Shown here: one piece after another, positions 21,749-32,213 of the stretch
Layout of the letters: each line of letters opens with the position of its first letter
How positions within the stretch are numbered: position 1 is the stretch's first letter
NCBI GenBank assembly: GCA_012839385.1
Contig: DUNL01000072.1
Location: forward strand, 1-64,000
Origin: Clostridiaceae bacterium
Lineage (GTDB): Bacteria > Bacillota > Clostridia > Saccharofermentanales > DTU023
Length of the DNA stretch: 64,000 bases
Direction: 5' to 3'
Translations under genes and position numbers: made by a program
The notes under the pieces: model-generated
Database searches by the model: none
Told to the model about the DNA's origin: nothing
The model's input: the letters and a program-made list of their open reading frames with translations, nothing else

Positions 21749-22718
21749 ATATCTTATCCGCCCTGCATTCAGCCGCAAATAACGCGGCTCCTATAACTCC
21801 CGCTTCATTACCCAGGGAGGCTAGAGCAAAACGTGGCGGTACCTGACCGGCAGGTAAATACGCCAGTTCTATACTCCGTCTAGCTACTTCTTGTAAAAAA
21901 TCTTCCCCTTCTTGACTTATACCCCCACCCAGAATCATCAGTTCAGGCATAAGGATATTAATAATATTGGCGCAGCCTTCGGCAACATTGTCCAGATATT
22001 CATCAATAACCGTTGCCGCGACCACATCTCCTTGACCTTGGGCCAGAAAAGCGGTCTTACCGGATATTATACCATTTTGCTTTGTTATCAATTCTGCTAA
22101 ATAGGAATCGGGATTTTTCTCAGCCGCTCTCTTCGTCATTCTGATTAACGCGGTAGCAGACGCGTAAGCTTCAAAACAACCCCTTCTGCCACAACTGCAT
22201 AGCTCCCCGTTGAGCATTATTACATGATGACCAAGTTCCGAGGCTCCCTGATTATAACCTGTGTATATTTTACCGCCTAAGACAATCCCACCTCCTATCC
22301 CGGTGCCGATAGTAATCATAACCAGATCGCTATAACCTTGGCCCGCTCCAAGTCTGCTCTCCGCCAAGGTCGCCAGAGTAGCGTCATTGGCCAAATAAAC
22401 AGGTATTTGTGACAAGTCATTGAGTCGTTGTCGCAGAGGATACATATTAAAGGAAAGATTATTTGTATGAAGAATATAACCGCTTTTGTTATCTACATGA
22501 CCCGGAACTCCTGCTCCAAGCGCTAAAATATCAGTATTTACGAGTCTATACTCGGCTTTTATGTCAATGATCATTTCATTAATAGCCACCGTCAACTCAT
22601 CGCCGGTGAATCCACCCGCGCTGGCACGGTTTCTGACAGCAAGCAAATCTCCTGTCTCGGTAACCAGACCCAGTTGTAAATAGCTACCACCGATATCAAG
22701 ACCTAGATAATAAGACAT
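21741..22718 (-). CDS. ROK family sugar kinase (glucokinase-like)
   Basis: LGLDIGGSYLQLGLV, IGTGIGGGIVLGG, zinc motif CSCGRRGCFEAYAS. Confidence 0.9.
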   Translation of the reverse strand: MSYYLGLDIGGSYLQLGLVTETGDLLAVRNRASAGGFTGDELTVAINEMIIDIKAEYRLVNTDILALGAGVPGHVDNKSGYILHTNNLSFNMYPLRQRLNDLSQIPVYLANDATLATLAESRLGAGQGYSDLVMITIGTGIGGGIVLGGKIYTGYNQGASELGHHVIMLNGELCSCGRRGCFEAYASATALIRMTKRAAEKNPDSYLAELITKQNGIISGKTAFLAQGQGDVVAATVIDEYLDNVAEGCANIINILMPELMILGGGISQEGEDFLQEVARRSIELAYLPAGQVPPRFALASLGNEAGVIGAALFAAECRADKIYG

Positions 22719-22755
22719 TAATCCGCTCCAGTCGCCTCATTGATTATTTAGAAGC

Positions 22756-23559
22756 TTAAAGTATTGAAGGTAGTGTATAGACAGCCACGGCGACCAGCAA
22801 CATAATAAGAGCAAAAATTAAATCAAGATAAGTAAATTGGGCTACTTTTAATCTGGTACGATTTTTGCCGCCTCTGTAGCAACGAGCTTCCATGGCCATG
22901 GACAAATCATCCGCTCTGCGGAAAGAAGAAATAAAAAGTGGAACTAGAATACTGACAAAACCTCGCGCGCGTCTTATCGCGTTGCCCGTGTCGTAATCTG
23001 CTCCTCTCGAAGATTGGGCTTTCATAATTTTTTGCATTTCATCTAATAAGGTTGGTATAAACCGCATGGCTATTGACATCATCATAGCGATTTCATGCAC
23101 GGGAAAACGAATGTACTTGAGAGGACTGAGTAAGCTCTCAATAGCATCCGCGATCAGAATTGGTGTCGTCGTCAGTGTAAGCAATATTGAAGTAGACAAG
23201 ACTAACATCACAAGTCTGAACAAAATTTTCAGCGCTCTGATCAGCCCATCACTTCTTATCACGATAAAGCCAAAAGAAAAGATAATATCACCACTGCCGG
23301 TAAAGAGATTGAATAGAAAGGCGAAGATCAATAGCAATAATATCGGCTTTACTGTACGGAGTATTAGCTTAAACTTAATACCGGACAAAATAATCAAAGC
23401 CAGAGCTAAAACTCCTAAAACCAGTAGTGATACAGTTGACATGGTAGACAAGAGAAGAACCATCAGCAAGATGGCTGATAACAGCTTTGTTCTGGGATCA
23501 AGCTTATGGAGGAAAGAAGTTCCGGGCACGTACTGTCCTAACACAATTTGCTTCGCCAT
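22756..23559 (-). CDS. ecfT: Energy-coupling factor transporter transmembrane protein EcfT
   Basis: YVPGTSFLHKLDPRTKL, QSSRGADYDTGN, EARCYRGGKNRTR. Confidence 0.92.
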   Translation of the reverse strand: MAKQIVLGQYVPGTSFLHKLDPRTKLLSAILLMVLLLSTMSTVSLLVLGVLALALIILSGIKFKLILRTVKPILLLLIFAFLFNLFTGSGDIIFSFGFIVIRSDGLIRALKILFRLVMLVLSTSILLTLTTTPILIADAIESLLSPLKYIRFPVHEIAMMMSIAMRFIPTLLDEMQKIMKAQSSRGADYDTGNAIRRARGFVSILVPLFISSFRRADDLSMAMEARCYRGGKNRTRLKVAQFTYLDLIFALIMLLVAVAVYTLPSIL

Positions 23560-25421
23560 TACATCTTCCCTCCTTCCCGATAGCTATATCTTAATACTCG
23601 TACAGCTTCTAACGGAGTGAAGACATCGGTGCGTAGATCTTGGTCCCAGTTCCGCATTCTCTCCATAAATACCTTCGTGCGGGGCATGGCAAGACCGGCG
23701 TCATTTATTATCTGCTCATCACTAAAAATCTCCGCGGGTGTACCAAGTAGGTGTTTTTTTCCTTCTTTTAAAACAAGAATTCTGTCACTGATGCCCGCCA
23801 GTTGATCCATATCATGCGAGACCATAACAATTGTCTGTCCTCTTTGTCGCAGATTCAAGATATTAGCAACAAGTTCATCCCTACCGGCAGGATCTAACCC
23901 TGCTGTAGGCTCATCCAGGACCAGAATGTCCGGTTTCATTGCTAAAATGCCCGCGATAGCCACACGCCTCATCTGGCCCCCTGATAAGTCAAAAGGCGAT
24001 CGCTCCAGCAATGATGGCTCTACGCCGGTTAAATCCGCTGCCTCTTTAACCCTGAGCTCAATTTCCGCGGCGGATAGACCCATTTGTTTAGGACCAAAGG
24101 CAATATCCGCGGCAACCGTTTCTTCAAATAATTGTTGTTCAGGATACTGAAATAAAAGACCCAGTCGCTCACGTACACGGCGAATATTGTTCTTATCCGA
24201 AACGTCAAGACCCATGACCTTAACTACACCCGGCTCCGGCCTGATGAGACCGTTCAGATGTTGAATAAAGGTCGACTTGCCGGAACCACTGTGACCGGCT
24301 ACTCCCAGAAGCTCCCCCTCATAGATATCAAGTGACAGATCGGAAAGCGCTTTTACTCGTTGTTCCAAGTCAGGATTGTATGTGTAGGATAGTCCCCTAA
24401 CTTCCACTAAGACATTGGGTTTATTTACTTCAGGCGACGAAGGCGAAGAAATAGCTCCCGGCTCTTGATTATGAGGAAGCACAGTTTGGGTTCGCGACTT
24501 CTCGCCGGTTAATCTTCTGCGCACTGCTTGCAGAGCGTCTTCAAAATTATAGGCCTCCGTGTTTGTCAACGGTTGCTCAACCGCTCTGGCAATCTCATCG
24601 GCAATTTCAATATGTACAGGTATATCCAGTCCCATACTTCTCAACAAATCGGGATGCGCGAAGATATCCGGTGGTGGTCCCTGTAGCGCGATTTTTCCTT
24701 CATTTACAACATATACATAGTCCGCTAATAGCGCCTCTTCCATATTATGAGTAATATTGATTACCGTAAGTTCCTGCTCAGCGCTCAACTTAAGCACCAA
24801 GCTGATAAATTCACGTCGCGAGACCGGATCCAACATAGTGGTAGCCTCATCTAGAATTAGACACATGGGTTCCATAGCCAGGATCCCCGCGATAGCAAGT
24901 TTCTGCTTTTGTCCACCGGATAGAGTATGCGGGGGTCTTTGTGCCAGTTCTGTCAGACCGACTTTTCCTAAAGCATAGTCCACTCTTCTTCTTAGTTCAG
25001 GCTGAGGAAAACCTAAATTCTCAGGACCAAACGCTACATCCTCCTCCAGAGTGGTGCCGATAATTTGATTATCAGGATTTTGAAAAACCATACCCGATTG
25101 GCGCCTGATTTCCCAGATTGATTGCTCATCAACAGGTTCACGCCCAAAGATTACAATCTGCCCTTGTTGAGGTAATAATAAGGCGTTAATAAGATACGCC
25201 AATGTAGATTTGCCGGATCCGTTATGTCCCAGAACAGTTATATGCTGACCCTTGAGGACTTCAAAATTAATATCTTTCAAAGCCGGGGTCTCCTGAGGAT
25301 GACCCAAGTTATATGAATAACTAACATTTTGCAGCAAAATACCCATTTCAGGTATTTCATCATGATGCTCCGCCCCAGACAATAATCCCACAATAAAAAT
25401 AACTCCTAACGCATTGTACAA
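23559..25421 (-). CDS. ecfA: Fused energy-coupling factor ATPase (EcfA1-EcfA2 in one chain)
   Basis: Two complete ABC domains: GHNGSGKST/VFQNPDNQI/LSGGQKQK/LILDEATTMLDP then GHSGSGKST/FQYPEQQLF/LSGGQMRR/LVLDEPTAGLDP. Start uncertain (MGILLQ at 25346 possible). Confidence 0.92.
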   Translation of the reverse strand: MYNALGVIFIVGLLSGAEHHDEIPEMGILLQNVSYSYNLGHPQETPALKDINFEVLKGQHITVLGHNGSGKSTLAYLINALLLPQQGQIVIFGREPVDEQSIWEIRRQSGMVFQNPDNQIIGTTLEEDVAFGPENLGFPQPELRRRVDYALGKVGLTELAQRPPHTLSGGQKQKLAIAGILAMEPMCLILDEATTMLDPVSRREFISLVLKLSAEQELTVINITHNMEEALLADYVYVVNEGKIALQGPPPDIFAHPDLLRSMGLDIPVHIEIADEIARAVEQPLTNTEAYNFEDALQAVRRRLTGEKSRTQTVLPHNQEPGAISSPSSPEVNKPNVLVEVRGLSYTYNPDLEQRVKALSDLSLDIYEGELLGVAGHSGSGKSTFIQHLNGLIRPEPGVVKVMGLDVSDKNNIRRVRERLGLLFQYPEQQLFEETVAADIAFGPKQMGLSAAEIELRVKEAADLTGVEPSLLERSPFDLSGGQMRRVAIAGILAMKPDILVLDEPTAGLDPAGRDELVANILNLRQRGQTIVMVSHDMDQLAGISDRILVLKEGKKHLLGTPAEIFSDEQIINDAGLAMPRTKVFMERMRNWDQDLRTDVFTPLEAVRVLRYSYREGGKM

Positions 25422-25519
25422 AGGACTGATAGCCGCAGCTTCTCAGTCCTTCAAATGTCACAAATTATTTGCCGTTCCTGTTCATTGATCTACTGCGGAT
25501 CGGCGGGAATTAAATTAGT

Positions 25520-26044
25520 TTATACTAGCTCTAACAAAACCATTTCCGCCGCGTCACCACGCCTTGGACCCAAAGGAATGATGCGAGTATAACCGCCTTC
25601 ACGTCCTACATAGCGCTCAGCTACATCGCTAAAAAGATAATTGACAGTATTTACTCTCCTGCCCTCGGCAGTATACTGCTCATTCATCATAGCGATCATT
25701 TTGCGCCGGGCGGCGAGTCTTGACGGCTTGTCAACAGAGACTGTCTGCTTTTTCACCTCTCGCTCTACCACATCATAAACATTCCCATGTTTAGAAGTTT
25801 TTGTCTTGAGAATTTTTCTTCCTTTATCGTCAAGTTTGGCCGCGGAAATCTTTATTTCCTTCGTAGTATAATTATCTTTTTCTTTGACAGCCAAGGTTAT
25901 CAATTTCTCGGCAATTTTTTGTACTTCCTTGGCCCTGGTCTTTGTAGTTTTAATTGAGCCATTGACAATCAGGCTGGTAACCTGACCTTTAAGCATTGAC
26001 ATCCGCGCGCCGGTAGGACGGCTTAGTTTTCTATATCCGGACAT
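25520..26044 (-). CDS. rplQ: 50S ribosomal protein L17 (with insertion)
   Basis: [25 protein letters not shown] and [31 protein letters not shown]. Confidence 0.93.
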   Translation of the reverse strand: MSGYRKLSRPTGARMSMLKGQVTSLIVNGSIKTTKTRAKEVQKIAEKLITLAVKEKDNYTTKEIKISAAKLDDKGRKILKTKTSKHGNVYDVVEREVKKQTVSVDKPSRLAARRKMIAMMNEQYTAEGRRVNTVNYLFSDVAERYVGREGGYTRIIPLGPRRGDAAEMVLLELV

Positions 26045-26080
26045 TAATAATTCCTCCTCTAATACGACAGTAATAACCTG

Positions 26081-27037
26081 CTAGTCTTCGTCTTCAGCAA
26101 GTTTCAGCTCCATTTCAGCAAGCTTGAGAACAACTTCCTCCAGAGATTTCTTGCCGAGATTTCGAACCTTCATCATATCCGCTTCCGTTCGGGTAATAAG
26201 ATCACCAACAGAATTGATCCCGGCACGCTTAAGACAATTGTAGGTGCGGACGGAAAAGTCCAGATCTTCAATCATGGTCTCGTAAATATAGTTATCACTG
26301 GTATCTTCTTCTACTTCTTCTTCCTCATCCTCTATCTCTTCTGTCTGGGTTAAATCTTCAAACATACTAAGATGATCAATTAGAATAATTGAAGCCGCGC
26401 TCAGAGCGTCATTGGCGCTAATCGTGCCATCTGTCCAAATCTCCATCGTCAGCTTATCAAAGTCGGTTATCTGGCCGACACGTGTATCGTCGACTTTGTA
26501 GACAACTTTTCTTACCGGATTAAAGATCGAATCTACAGGGATGACACCAATGGGGCGATTGGATGCTTTATTCTTCTCAGCGCTTGAGTAACCGACACCG
26601 GCTTCAATCTGCAATTCCATAAATAAGCGTCCCTTACCATTAAGCGTACACAAGACCAAATCCGGATTGATAATCTCTACCTCGTCATCACGAACGATAT
26701 CGCCGGCCGTAACTTCACCTGTCTTGCCTTCTTCGACATTTATATAAACTGTTTTAGGCCCTTCCGCATGCAGCTTAACCCTGATCGCCTTCACATTCAG
26801 AATAATTTCAGTAATATCTTCAACTACCCCAACGATAGTAGAGAATTCTTGAAAGATTCCGTCTATACGAATGGCGGTTACAGCCGCGCCTGGCAACGAG
26901 GACAAAAGTACTCTGCGCAAGGCATTGCCTATAGTTATCCCATAACCGCGATCAAGTGGTTCAACAACAAATTTGCCATAGGAGCCGTCTTCGCTAGAAT
27001 CACTATATTCAACTACCGCGTTCTTAGTTTCAATCAT
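26081..27037 (-). CDS. rpoA: RNA polymerase alpha subunit
   Basis: VEPLDRGYGITIGNALRRVLLSSLPGAAVT; CTD RTYNCLKRAGINSVGDL, MKVRNLGKKSLEEV; start set at MIETKNAV. Confidence 0.96.
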   Translation of the reverse strand: MIETKNAVVEYSDSSEDGSYGKFVVEPLDRGYGITIGNALRRVLLSSLPGAAVTAIRIDGIFQEFSTIVGVVEDITEIILNVKAIRVKLHAEGPKTVYINVEEGKTGEVTAGDIVRDDEVEIINPDLVLCTLNGKGRLFMELQIEAGVGYSSAEKNKASNRPIGVIPVDSIFNPVRKVVYKVDDTRVGQITDFDKLTMEIWTDGTISANDALSAASIILIDHLSMFEDLTQTEEIEDEEEEVEEDTSDNYIYETMIEDLDFSVRTYNCLKRAGINSVGDLITRTEADMMKVRNLGKKSLEEVVLKLAEMELKLAEDED

Positions 27038-27086
27038 GCCAGCCTCCTCAGCTACTAAATCTTTAATGAGTAATCCGTAAAACGGA

Positions 27087-27716
27087 TTATTTAGAGTACA
27101 ACTCAACGATCAAGGTTTCTTCAACGTCGACGTCAACTTCTTCTCGTGTCGGTACGCTTAGAACAGTTCCCTTCAGTCCGGTGGTGTCAACACTTAACCA
27201 GCCCGGCACAGGACGTTCTGCCATTTCTTCAAAAAATTTGAATTTTTTGGCTTTCTCAGCAACAGCGACTTCATCATTAACATCTAGTGTAGCCGAGGGA
27301 ATATTTAGTGTCTTTCCATTCACTTCAATATGTCCATGCGTAACCAGCTGTCTGGCATGGGCTCTGGATTCAGCAAAGCCAAGCCGATAAACAACATTAT
27401 CAAGCCTGAGTTCTAGCAAAGCCAGTAGATTTTCACCCGTTTTGCCGGGCATGCGTTCCGCGCGTTTATAAAATCTGCGGAACTGGGACTCCAGCACTCC
27501 GTAGAATCTTTTAGTTCTCTGCTTAGCGCGCAACTGCATACCGTATTCTGATTGTTTTCTTCTGCTCGATGGATGCATACCGGGGGCCCCTTTACGGGCG
27601 CCAGGATGATTTCCTAGAGCACATTTTTCTTGTGAATAACACCTTTGACCCTTCAAAAATAATTTCGCGCCTTCACGACGACAGAGTCTGCAGGTGGCAT
27701 CTGTATATCTAGCCAT
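27087..27716 (-). CDS. rpsD: 30S ribosomal protein S4 (Cys4 zinc type)
   Basis: [19 protein letters not shown]4 domain [27 protein letters not shown]. Confidence 0.96.
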   Translation of the reverse strand: MARYTDATCRLCRREGAKLFLKGQRCYSQEKCALGNHPGARKGAPGMHPSSRRKQSEYGMQLRAKQRTKRFYGVLESQFRRFYKRAERMPGKTGENLLALLELRLDNVVYRLGFAESRAHARQLVTHGHIEVNGKTLNIPSATLDVNDEVAVAEKAKKFKFFEEMAERPVPGWLSVDTTGLKGTVLSVPTREEVDVDVEETLIVELYSK

Positions 27717-27733
27717 TTTCTACCTTCCTTAAC

Positions 27734-28144
27734 TTACACTCTTCTTCTCTTAGGTGGGCGACAGCCATTATGTGGAATGGGAGTAACATCCTTGATTGAT
27801 ACCACTTCCAGTCCGGCAGTTTCCAACGCCCTAATTGCAGACTCACGTCCCGAACCAGGCCCGTTGACATAAACTTCTACTGTACGCATTCCATGTTCAG
27901 CGGCGGCTCTAGCTGCCTGTTCAGCTGCCAACTGAGCAGCAAAGGGCGTGCCCTTACGTGATCCACGCATTCCCTGCGCTCCAGCGCTGGACCAGGAGAT
28001 AGCGTTTCCGGCCAAATCTGTAATAGTTACGATCGTGTTGTTAAAGGAAGAATGAATATGCGCTGCGCCGCGATCAATATTCTTGCGGTCGCGACGACGT
28101 GTCCTGGCAACAGTTTTCTTACCTTTACCTTTGGGTTGTGCCAT
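27734..28144 (-). CDS. rpsK: 30S ribosomal protein S11
   Basis: [46 protein letters not shown]. Confidence 0.97.
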   Translation of the reverse strand: MAQPKGKGKKTVARTRRRDRKNIDRGAAHIHSSFNNTIVTITDLAGNAISWSSAGAQGMRGSRKGTPFAAQLAAEQAARAAAEHGMRTVEVYVNGPGSGRESAIRALETAGLEVVSIKDVTPIPHNGCRPPKRRRV

Positions 28145-28158
28145 TTAATATCTTCCTC

Positions 28159-28527
28159 CTATTTTTTCTTATTCGCCATAGTACGGCGTGGGCCCTTTCT
28201 GGTACGAGCATTGGTCTTGGATCTTTGACCACGCACAGGAAGTCCGCTACGGTGGCGTCGTCCTCGATAACTACCTATCTCACCCAACCGCTTAATATTC
28301 ATAGCAGTCTCTCTGCGCAAATCACCCTCTACCGTAAAATTATTATCGATTGTCTCACGAATTTTGGAGACTTCTTCATCCGTCAAGTCCTTCACTCTGG
28401 TATCGGTACTGACACCTGTCATTTCTAAAATTTTCTTAGCACTGGTGCGCCCAATTCCGTATATATAAGTGAGTCCGATCTCAACTCGCTTTTCTTTGGG
28501 TAGATCAACCCCGGCAATACGTGCCAT
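28159..28527 (-). CDS. rpsM: 30S ribosomal protein S13
   Basis: [51 protein letters not shown]. Confidence 0.97.
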   Translation of the reverse strand: MARIAGVDLPKEKRVEIGLTYIYGIGRTSAKKILEMTGVSTDTRVKDLTDEEVSKIRETIDNNFTVEGDLRRETAMNIKRLGEIGSYRGRRHRSGLPVRGQRSKTNARTRKGPRRTMANKKK

Positions 28528-28654
28528 TAAAATACCTCCATAATAACTTTCAAACTCTATATAAACACGAATGAAGGAAACAACAATCAGTTAAAAAGAT
28601 TGATGCAGCCGCATCCCGTTGTCGTGTTAATCAGCTCGTTAAAACAAGGCAGTA

Positions 28655-28768
28655 CTAACCCTGTCTTTGCTTGTGTTTAGGGTCCTGGCAAATAACCATA
28701 ACCCTGCCGCGACGCTTAATTACTCGGCATTTTTCACAAATTGGTTTTACTGATGGTTTAACTTTCAT
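28655..28768 (-). CDS. rpmJ: 50S ribosomal protein L36
   Basis: Translated by hand (37 aa, below the ORF-track cutoff): [37 protein letters not shown]. Confidence 0.95.
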   Translation of the reverse strand: MKVKPSVKPICEKCRVIKRRGRVMVICQDPKHKQRQG

Positions 28769-28888
28769 AATATACACTCCATACTTGTGACGCCTAGTTT
28801 TGTTAAAGGCGCACAGCTTGTTATTTTACCAGAAAATAGAATTTTAGCAAGTTTCAACCTGCTGATATTTTCTAAAAACTGTCAGATT

Positions 28889-29107
28889 TCATTTCGTTCT
28901 CCAGGTAATACGCCCCCTGGTCAAATCATAGGGTGAAAGCTCTACAGTAACAGTATCCCCGGTCAAGATCTTGATATAGTGTTGGCGAAGCTTTCCACTA
29001 ATATGAGCAATGACTTCATGTCCATTTTCCAGCTTGACGCGGAAAACTGCATTAGGCATCGTATCAATAACAACACCTTTTACCTCAATTGCTTCTTCTT
29101 TGGGCAT
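28889..29107 (-). CDS. infA: Translation initiation factor IF-1
   Basis: [70 protein letters not shown]. Confidence 0.95.
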   Translation of the reverse strand: MPKEEAIEVKGVVIDTMPNAVFRVKLENGHEVIAHISGKLRQHYIKILTGDTVTVELSPYDLTRGRITWRTK

Positions 29108-29435
29108 CAGAAACCTCCTTTTCACATTTTATTTTATCCAGAAATAAATCTATCTTTTTCCTTAAAAAAGTATCCTTTTCCCTGCAATCAATATCAGCTC
29201 TAATTATACTGTTTACTTCCACCTCAGACATTATATGTCCTAGGGGTTTAACATGTTTATAGTGCTTTAATTTCGGTTTAGCTAGAGATCTGTTTCCGCC
29301 GTTTACCAGTATCAATCTCCTACCTTCTAATCCTACAACTATAAACACTTTTCCTCTATCACGACCCCGGATAGACAATACGCCCATGCCAACAGAGATC
29401 CCTGCTGTAGCGATAGAGTCAAAGAGACTGTTCAT
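29085..29435 (-). CDS. KOW-domain RNA-binding protein (L14e-like)
   Basis: [49 protein letters not shown]; sits between map and infA, as in other Clostridia. Confidence 0.75.
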   Translation of the reverse strand: MNSLFDSIATAGISVGMGVLSIRGRDRGKVFIVVGLEGRRLILVNGGNRSLAKPKLKHYKHVKPLGHIMSEVEVNSIIRADIDCREKDTFLRKKIDLFLDKIKCEKEVSDAQRRSN

Positions 29436-30195
29436 TCTTTAAAACTGTAAAGACTATAGGCTCATCCGCAGTTATGGCAAAACTGTTCTCATAATGCGCG
29501 GCAGCCTTACCATCTGCGGTCACTATGGTCCAGCCATCACTCTTTTGCCTGACTGCATAACCGCCGAGAGTAATCATCGGCTCTAAAGCCAGTGTCATAC
29601 CGACCTCTAATCTGGGACCATAACCCGCCTTACCGTAATTAGGCACATTAGGAGATTCATGTAGCTCGTGACCGATACCGTGGCCACATAAAGTCCGTAT
29701 TACTCCATAACCTTTAGCTTCCGCTAGTTTCTGCACAGCAGCGGAAATGTCGCCAATTCTATTACCTACCCTGGCCTGTTCCAGGCCGACCCAAAAACAA
29801 TCTTCCGCGGTCCGGATCAGATCCAACAATTCAGACGCTGTTTCACCAATGGGCCAAGTTCTGGCCGCGTCGCCGTGCAGACCATGAATTTTGGCCCCGA
29901 CATCAACTGACACTATTTGCCCTTCTTGTAAAAGGCGATTAACATTTGGTATCCCGTGTACGACTTCATCATCAATTGAGATACAAGTGGCCGCGGGATA
30001 CGGTACGGGTCCCGGAACTCCAAGAAATGATGGCTCAGCACCATAATCTCTAATTACTTCCTCCGCGATAGAATCGATCTTAGCTGTAGAGACTCCGGGT
30101 CGCAGAAAAGGTTCAATGGCAACGAAGACCTCAGCTACAATCCTGCCTGCCTCACGCATAATCTCAATTTCTTCCCAAGACTTAATCGTAACCAT
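29419..30195 (-). CDS. map: Type I methionine aminopeptidase
   Basis: VSVDVGAKIHGLHGDAARTWPIG, CGHGIGHELHESPNVPNYG, LEPMI. Confidence 0.94.
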   Translation of the reverse strand: MVTIKSWEEIEIMREAGRIVAEVFVAIEPFLRPGVSTAKIDSIAEEVIRDYGAEPSFLGVPGPVPYPAATCISIDDEVVHGIPNVNRLLQEGQIVSVDVGAKIHGLHGDAARTWPIGETASELLDLIRTAEDCFWVGLEQARVGNRIGDISAAVQKLAEAKGYGVIRTLCGHGIGHELHESPNVPNYGKAGYGPRLEVGMTLALEPMITLGGYAVRQKSDGWTIVTADGKAAAHYENSFAITADEPIVFTVLKNEQSL

Positions 30196-30210
30196 GACAA
30201 AATAAGAAAC

Positions 30211-30906
30211 CTAATTTTCGTTACCGCCAACATACGAAGACTTACTAATTGACTCTATCTTTGCTTTAACCTTTTCAATCAGATTATCTACGCTTTCCTG
30301 GCTATGCTTACCACTGTTGTCATAATCAATCAAAATACCTTGCTGCTGGTAATAGGTAACCAGCGGCGCTGTTAATTCATGGTACGTATCCAGTCTGGTA
30401 CGTAGGGTCTCAGCTGTATCATCTTGTCTTTGAATAACTTCACCCGCGCAAAAATCACAAACTCCTTCTTTAGCGGGAGGAAATTCAAGTTTGTTATAAG
30501 GTTTACCGCAAGAACTACATACAAGCCTGTTAGTTATACGTTTGAAAATAAGCTCTTCCGGAACCTGAAGATTGATGACAAGATCCAGTTTACTACCGCC
30601 CTGCAATAGCATTTCATCTAAGGCTTTTGCCTGTGGAACGGTACGTGGAAAACCATCAAGTATGAAGCCATCCTTACAATCGCTTTGAGCCAATCTATCC
30701 TTTACCATACCGATAGTTAGCTCATCCGGCACTAACTTTCCCTCGTCTAAATAGCGCTTCGCCTTTGTGCCAAGCTCAGTCCCACCGGAAATATTTGCTC
30801 TAAAAATATCTCCGGTCGAGATATGAGGTAACAGCAAAGACTTTGCGATATCAGTTGCCATTGTCCCTTTACCGGTTCCCGGCGCTCCTAACAATACCAG
30901 TTTCAT
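30211..30906 (-). CDS. adk: Adenylate kinase
   Basis: MKLVLLGAPGTGKGT, CKDGFILDGFPRT, zinc lid CSSCGKPYN...CDFCAGEVIQRQDD; start set at MKLVLLG. Confidence 0.95.
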   Translation of the reverse strand: MKLVLLGAPGTGKGTMATDIAKSLLLPHISTGDIFRANISGGTELGTKAKRYLDEGKLVPDELTIGMVKDRLAQSDCKDGFILDGFPRTVPQAKALDEMLLQGGSKLDLVINLQVPEELIFKRITNRLVCSSCGKPYNKLEFPPAKEGVCDFCAGEVIQRQDDTAETLRTRLDTYHELTAPLVTYYQQQGILIDYDNSGKHSQESVDNLIEKVKAKIESISKSSYVGGNEN

Positions 30907-30919
30907 TCTCATCCTCCAT

Positions 30920-32212
30920 TTAATCAAGGAAGCCCTTATAATGACGCATCATTAATTGAGCTTCGAGCTGATTTACCAGATCCATTGCTACTCCAACCAA
31001 AATAAGTACTGAGGTGCCGCCAAACCAAATACCTTGCGCTCCGGTAATGGCACCTAAGAGGCTAGGCAATAAGACAATTACAACTAGAAACAGAGCGTCA
31101 AACCAGTTAAGCTTTCTAGATGTCTTATGGATAAACTCAGAAGTGGGACGGCCCGGCCTGATACCGGGAATGTACCCTCCGTTTTTCTGCAGATTATTAG
31201 CGATATCAATAGGGTTGAAAGAAATCATAGCGTAAAAGAAAGTGAACGCGAATATCAACAGCGCGTAAATTATATAATATAGCGGATTGGAATCAAAGCG
31301 CAAAAACCAACGCGCGACAGGGCCGGTCCAGTTAAACAACGACACGAATGTCGAAGGCAGCATCAGGATTGACACCGCGAAGATAACCGGCAACACGCCA
31401 CCCTGGTTAACCTTAATCGGCAGGTAGGTACTCTGCCCTCCATAGACTTTACGTCCTACCACTTTCTTAGCATACTGTATCGGAATTCTTCGCTCTGCTA
31501 TCTGCACAAAGACAACTAAAGTAATAACCAAAAGGAAAATTAAAATTACGAACGCTACACCGAGCAGAGCCAGAACTACATTATTTGTAAGTTTCCAGTT
31601 CTGGAACCAGCCAAATAGATTAATGATCATTCGGGGCAGATTAGCTATAATACCCGTAAAAATAATCATGGAAATGCCGTTGCCTATACCCTTTTCATTA
31701 ATCAGTTCTCCCAACCACATGACAAAAGCGGTACCGGCAGTAAAGGTACCGATTACGACAAGCGCGTTTAGCCAGCCGGGCAGAACAGTAACTTTAGCGT
31801 CCTTGGTGGCGGCCCAGTAAGCCGTAGCCATAACAAGACCCAATCCTACCGTAACAAAACGCGTTATCTTTTGAATCTTTTTTCTACCTTCTTCACCCTC
31901 TTTTGACAGACGTTCCAAAGCCGGTATGGCCACCGTCAATAATTGCATGATAATTGAGGCATTAATATATGGCTGAATCCCAAGCGAAAAGATAGAAACA
32001 GAGGCAAAGGCACCACCGGAGATGAGGTTCATAAACTGACCTAGCTGACCAAATCTGTCAATCATAGCTGTAAATCTGGCAGCGGAAATCCCAGGCACCG
32101 GAACCGCGGTTCCTAAACGGTATATAAGGAGAACCAGTACAGTAAAGACTAGTTTCTTTCTTAGGTCCTCTACTTTAAAGGCGTTCTTGATAGTTTGAAA
32201 CATATCTCCCAT
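30920..32212 (-). CDS. secY: Preprotein translocase subunit SecY
   Basis: VLLIYRLGTAVPVPGI, SIFSLGIQPYINASIIMQLL, GIRPGRPTSEFI. Confidence 0.96.
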   Translation of the reverse strand: MGDMFQTIKNAFKVEDLRKKLVFTVLVLLIYRLGTAVPVPGISAARFTAMIDRFGQLGQFMNLISGGAFASVSIFSLGIQPYINASIIMQLLTVAIPALERLSKEGEEGRKKIQKITRFVTVGLGLVMATAYWAATKDAKVTVLPGWLNALVVIGTFTAGTAFVMWLGELINEKGIGNGISMIIFTGIIANLPRMIINLFGWFQNWKLTNNVVLALLGVAFVILIFLLVITLVVFVQIAERRIPIQYAKKVVGRKVYGGQSTYLPIKVNQGGVLPVIFAVSILMLPSTFVSLFNWTGPVARWFLRFDSNPLYYIIYALLIFAFTFFYAMISFNPIDIANNLQKNGGYIPGIRPGRPTSEFIHKTSRKLNWFDALFLVVIVLLPSLLGAITGAQGIWFGGTSVLILVGVAMDLVNQLEAQLMMRHYKGFLD

Positions 32213-32213
32213 A

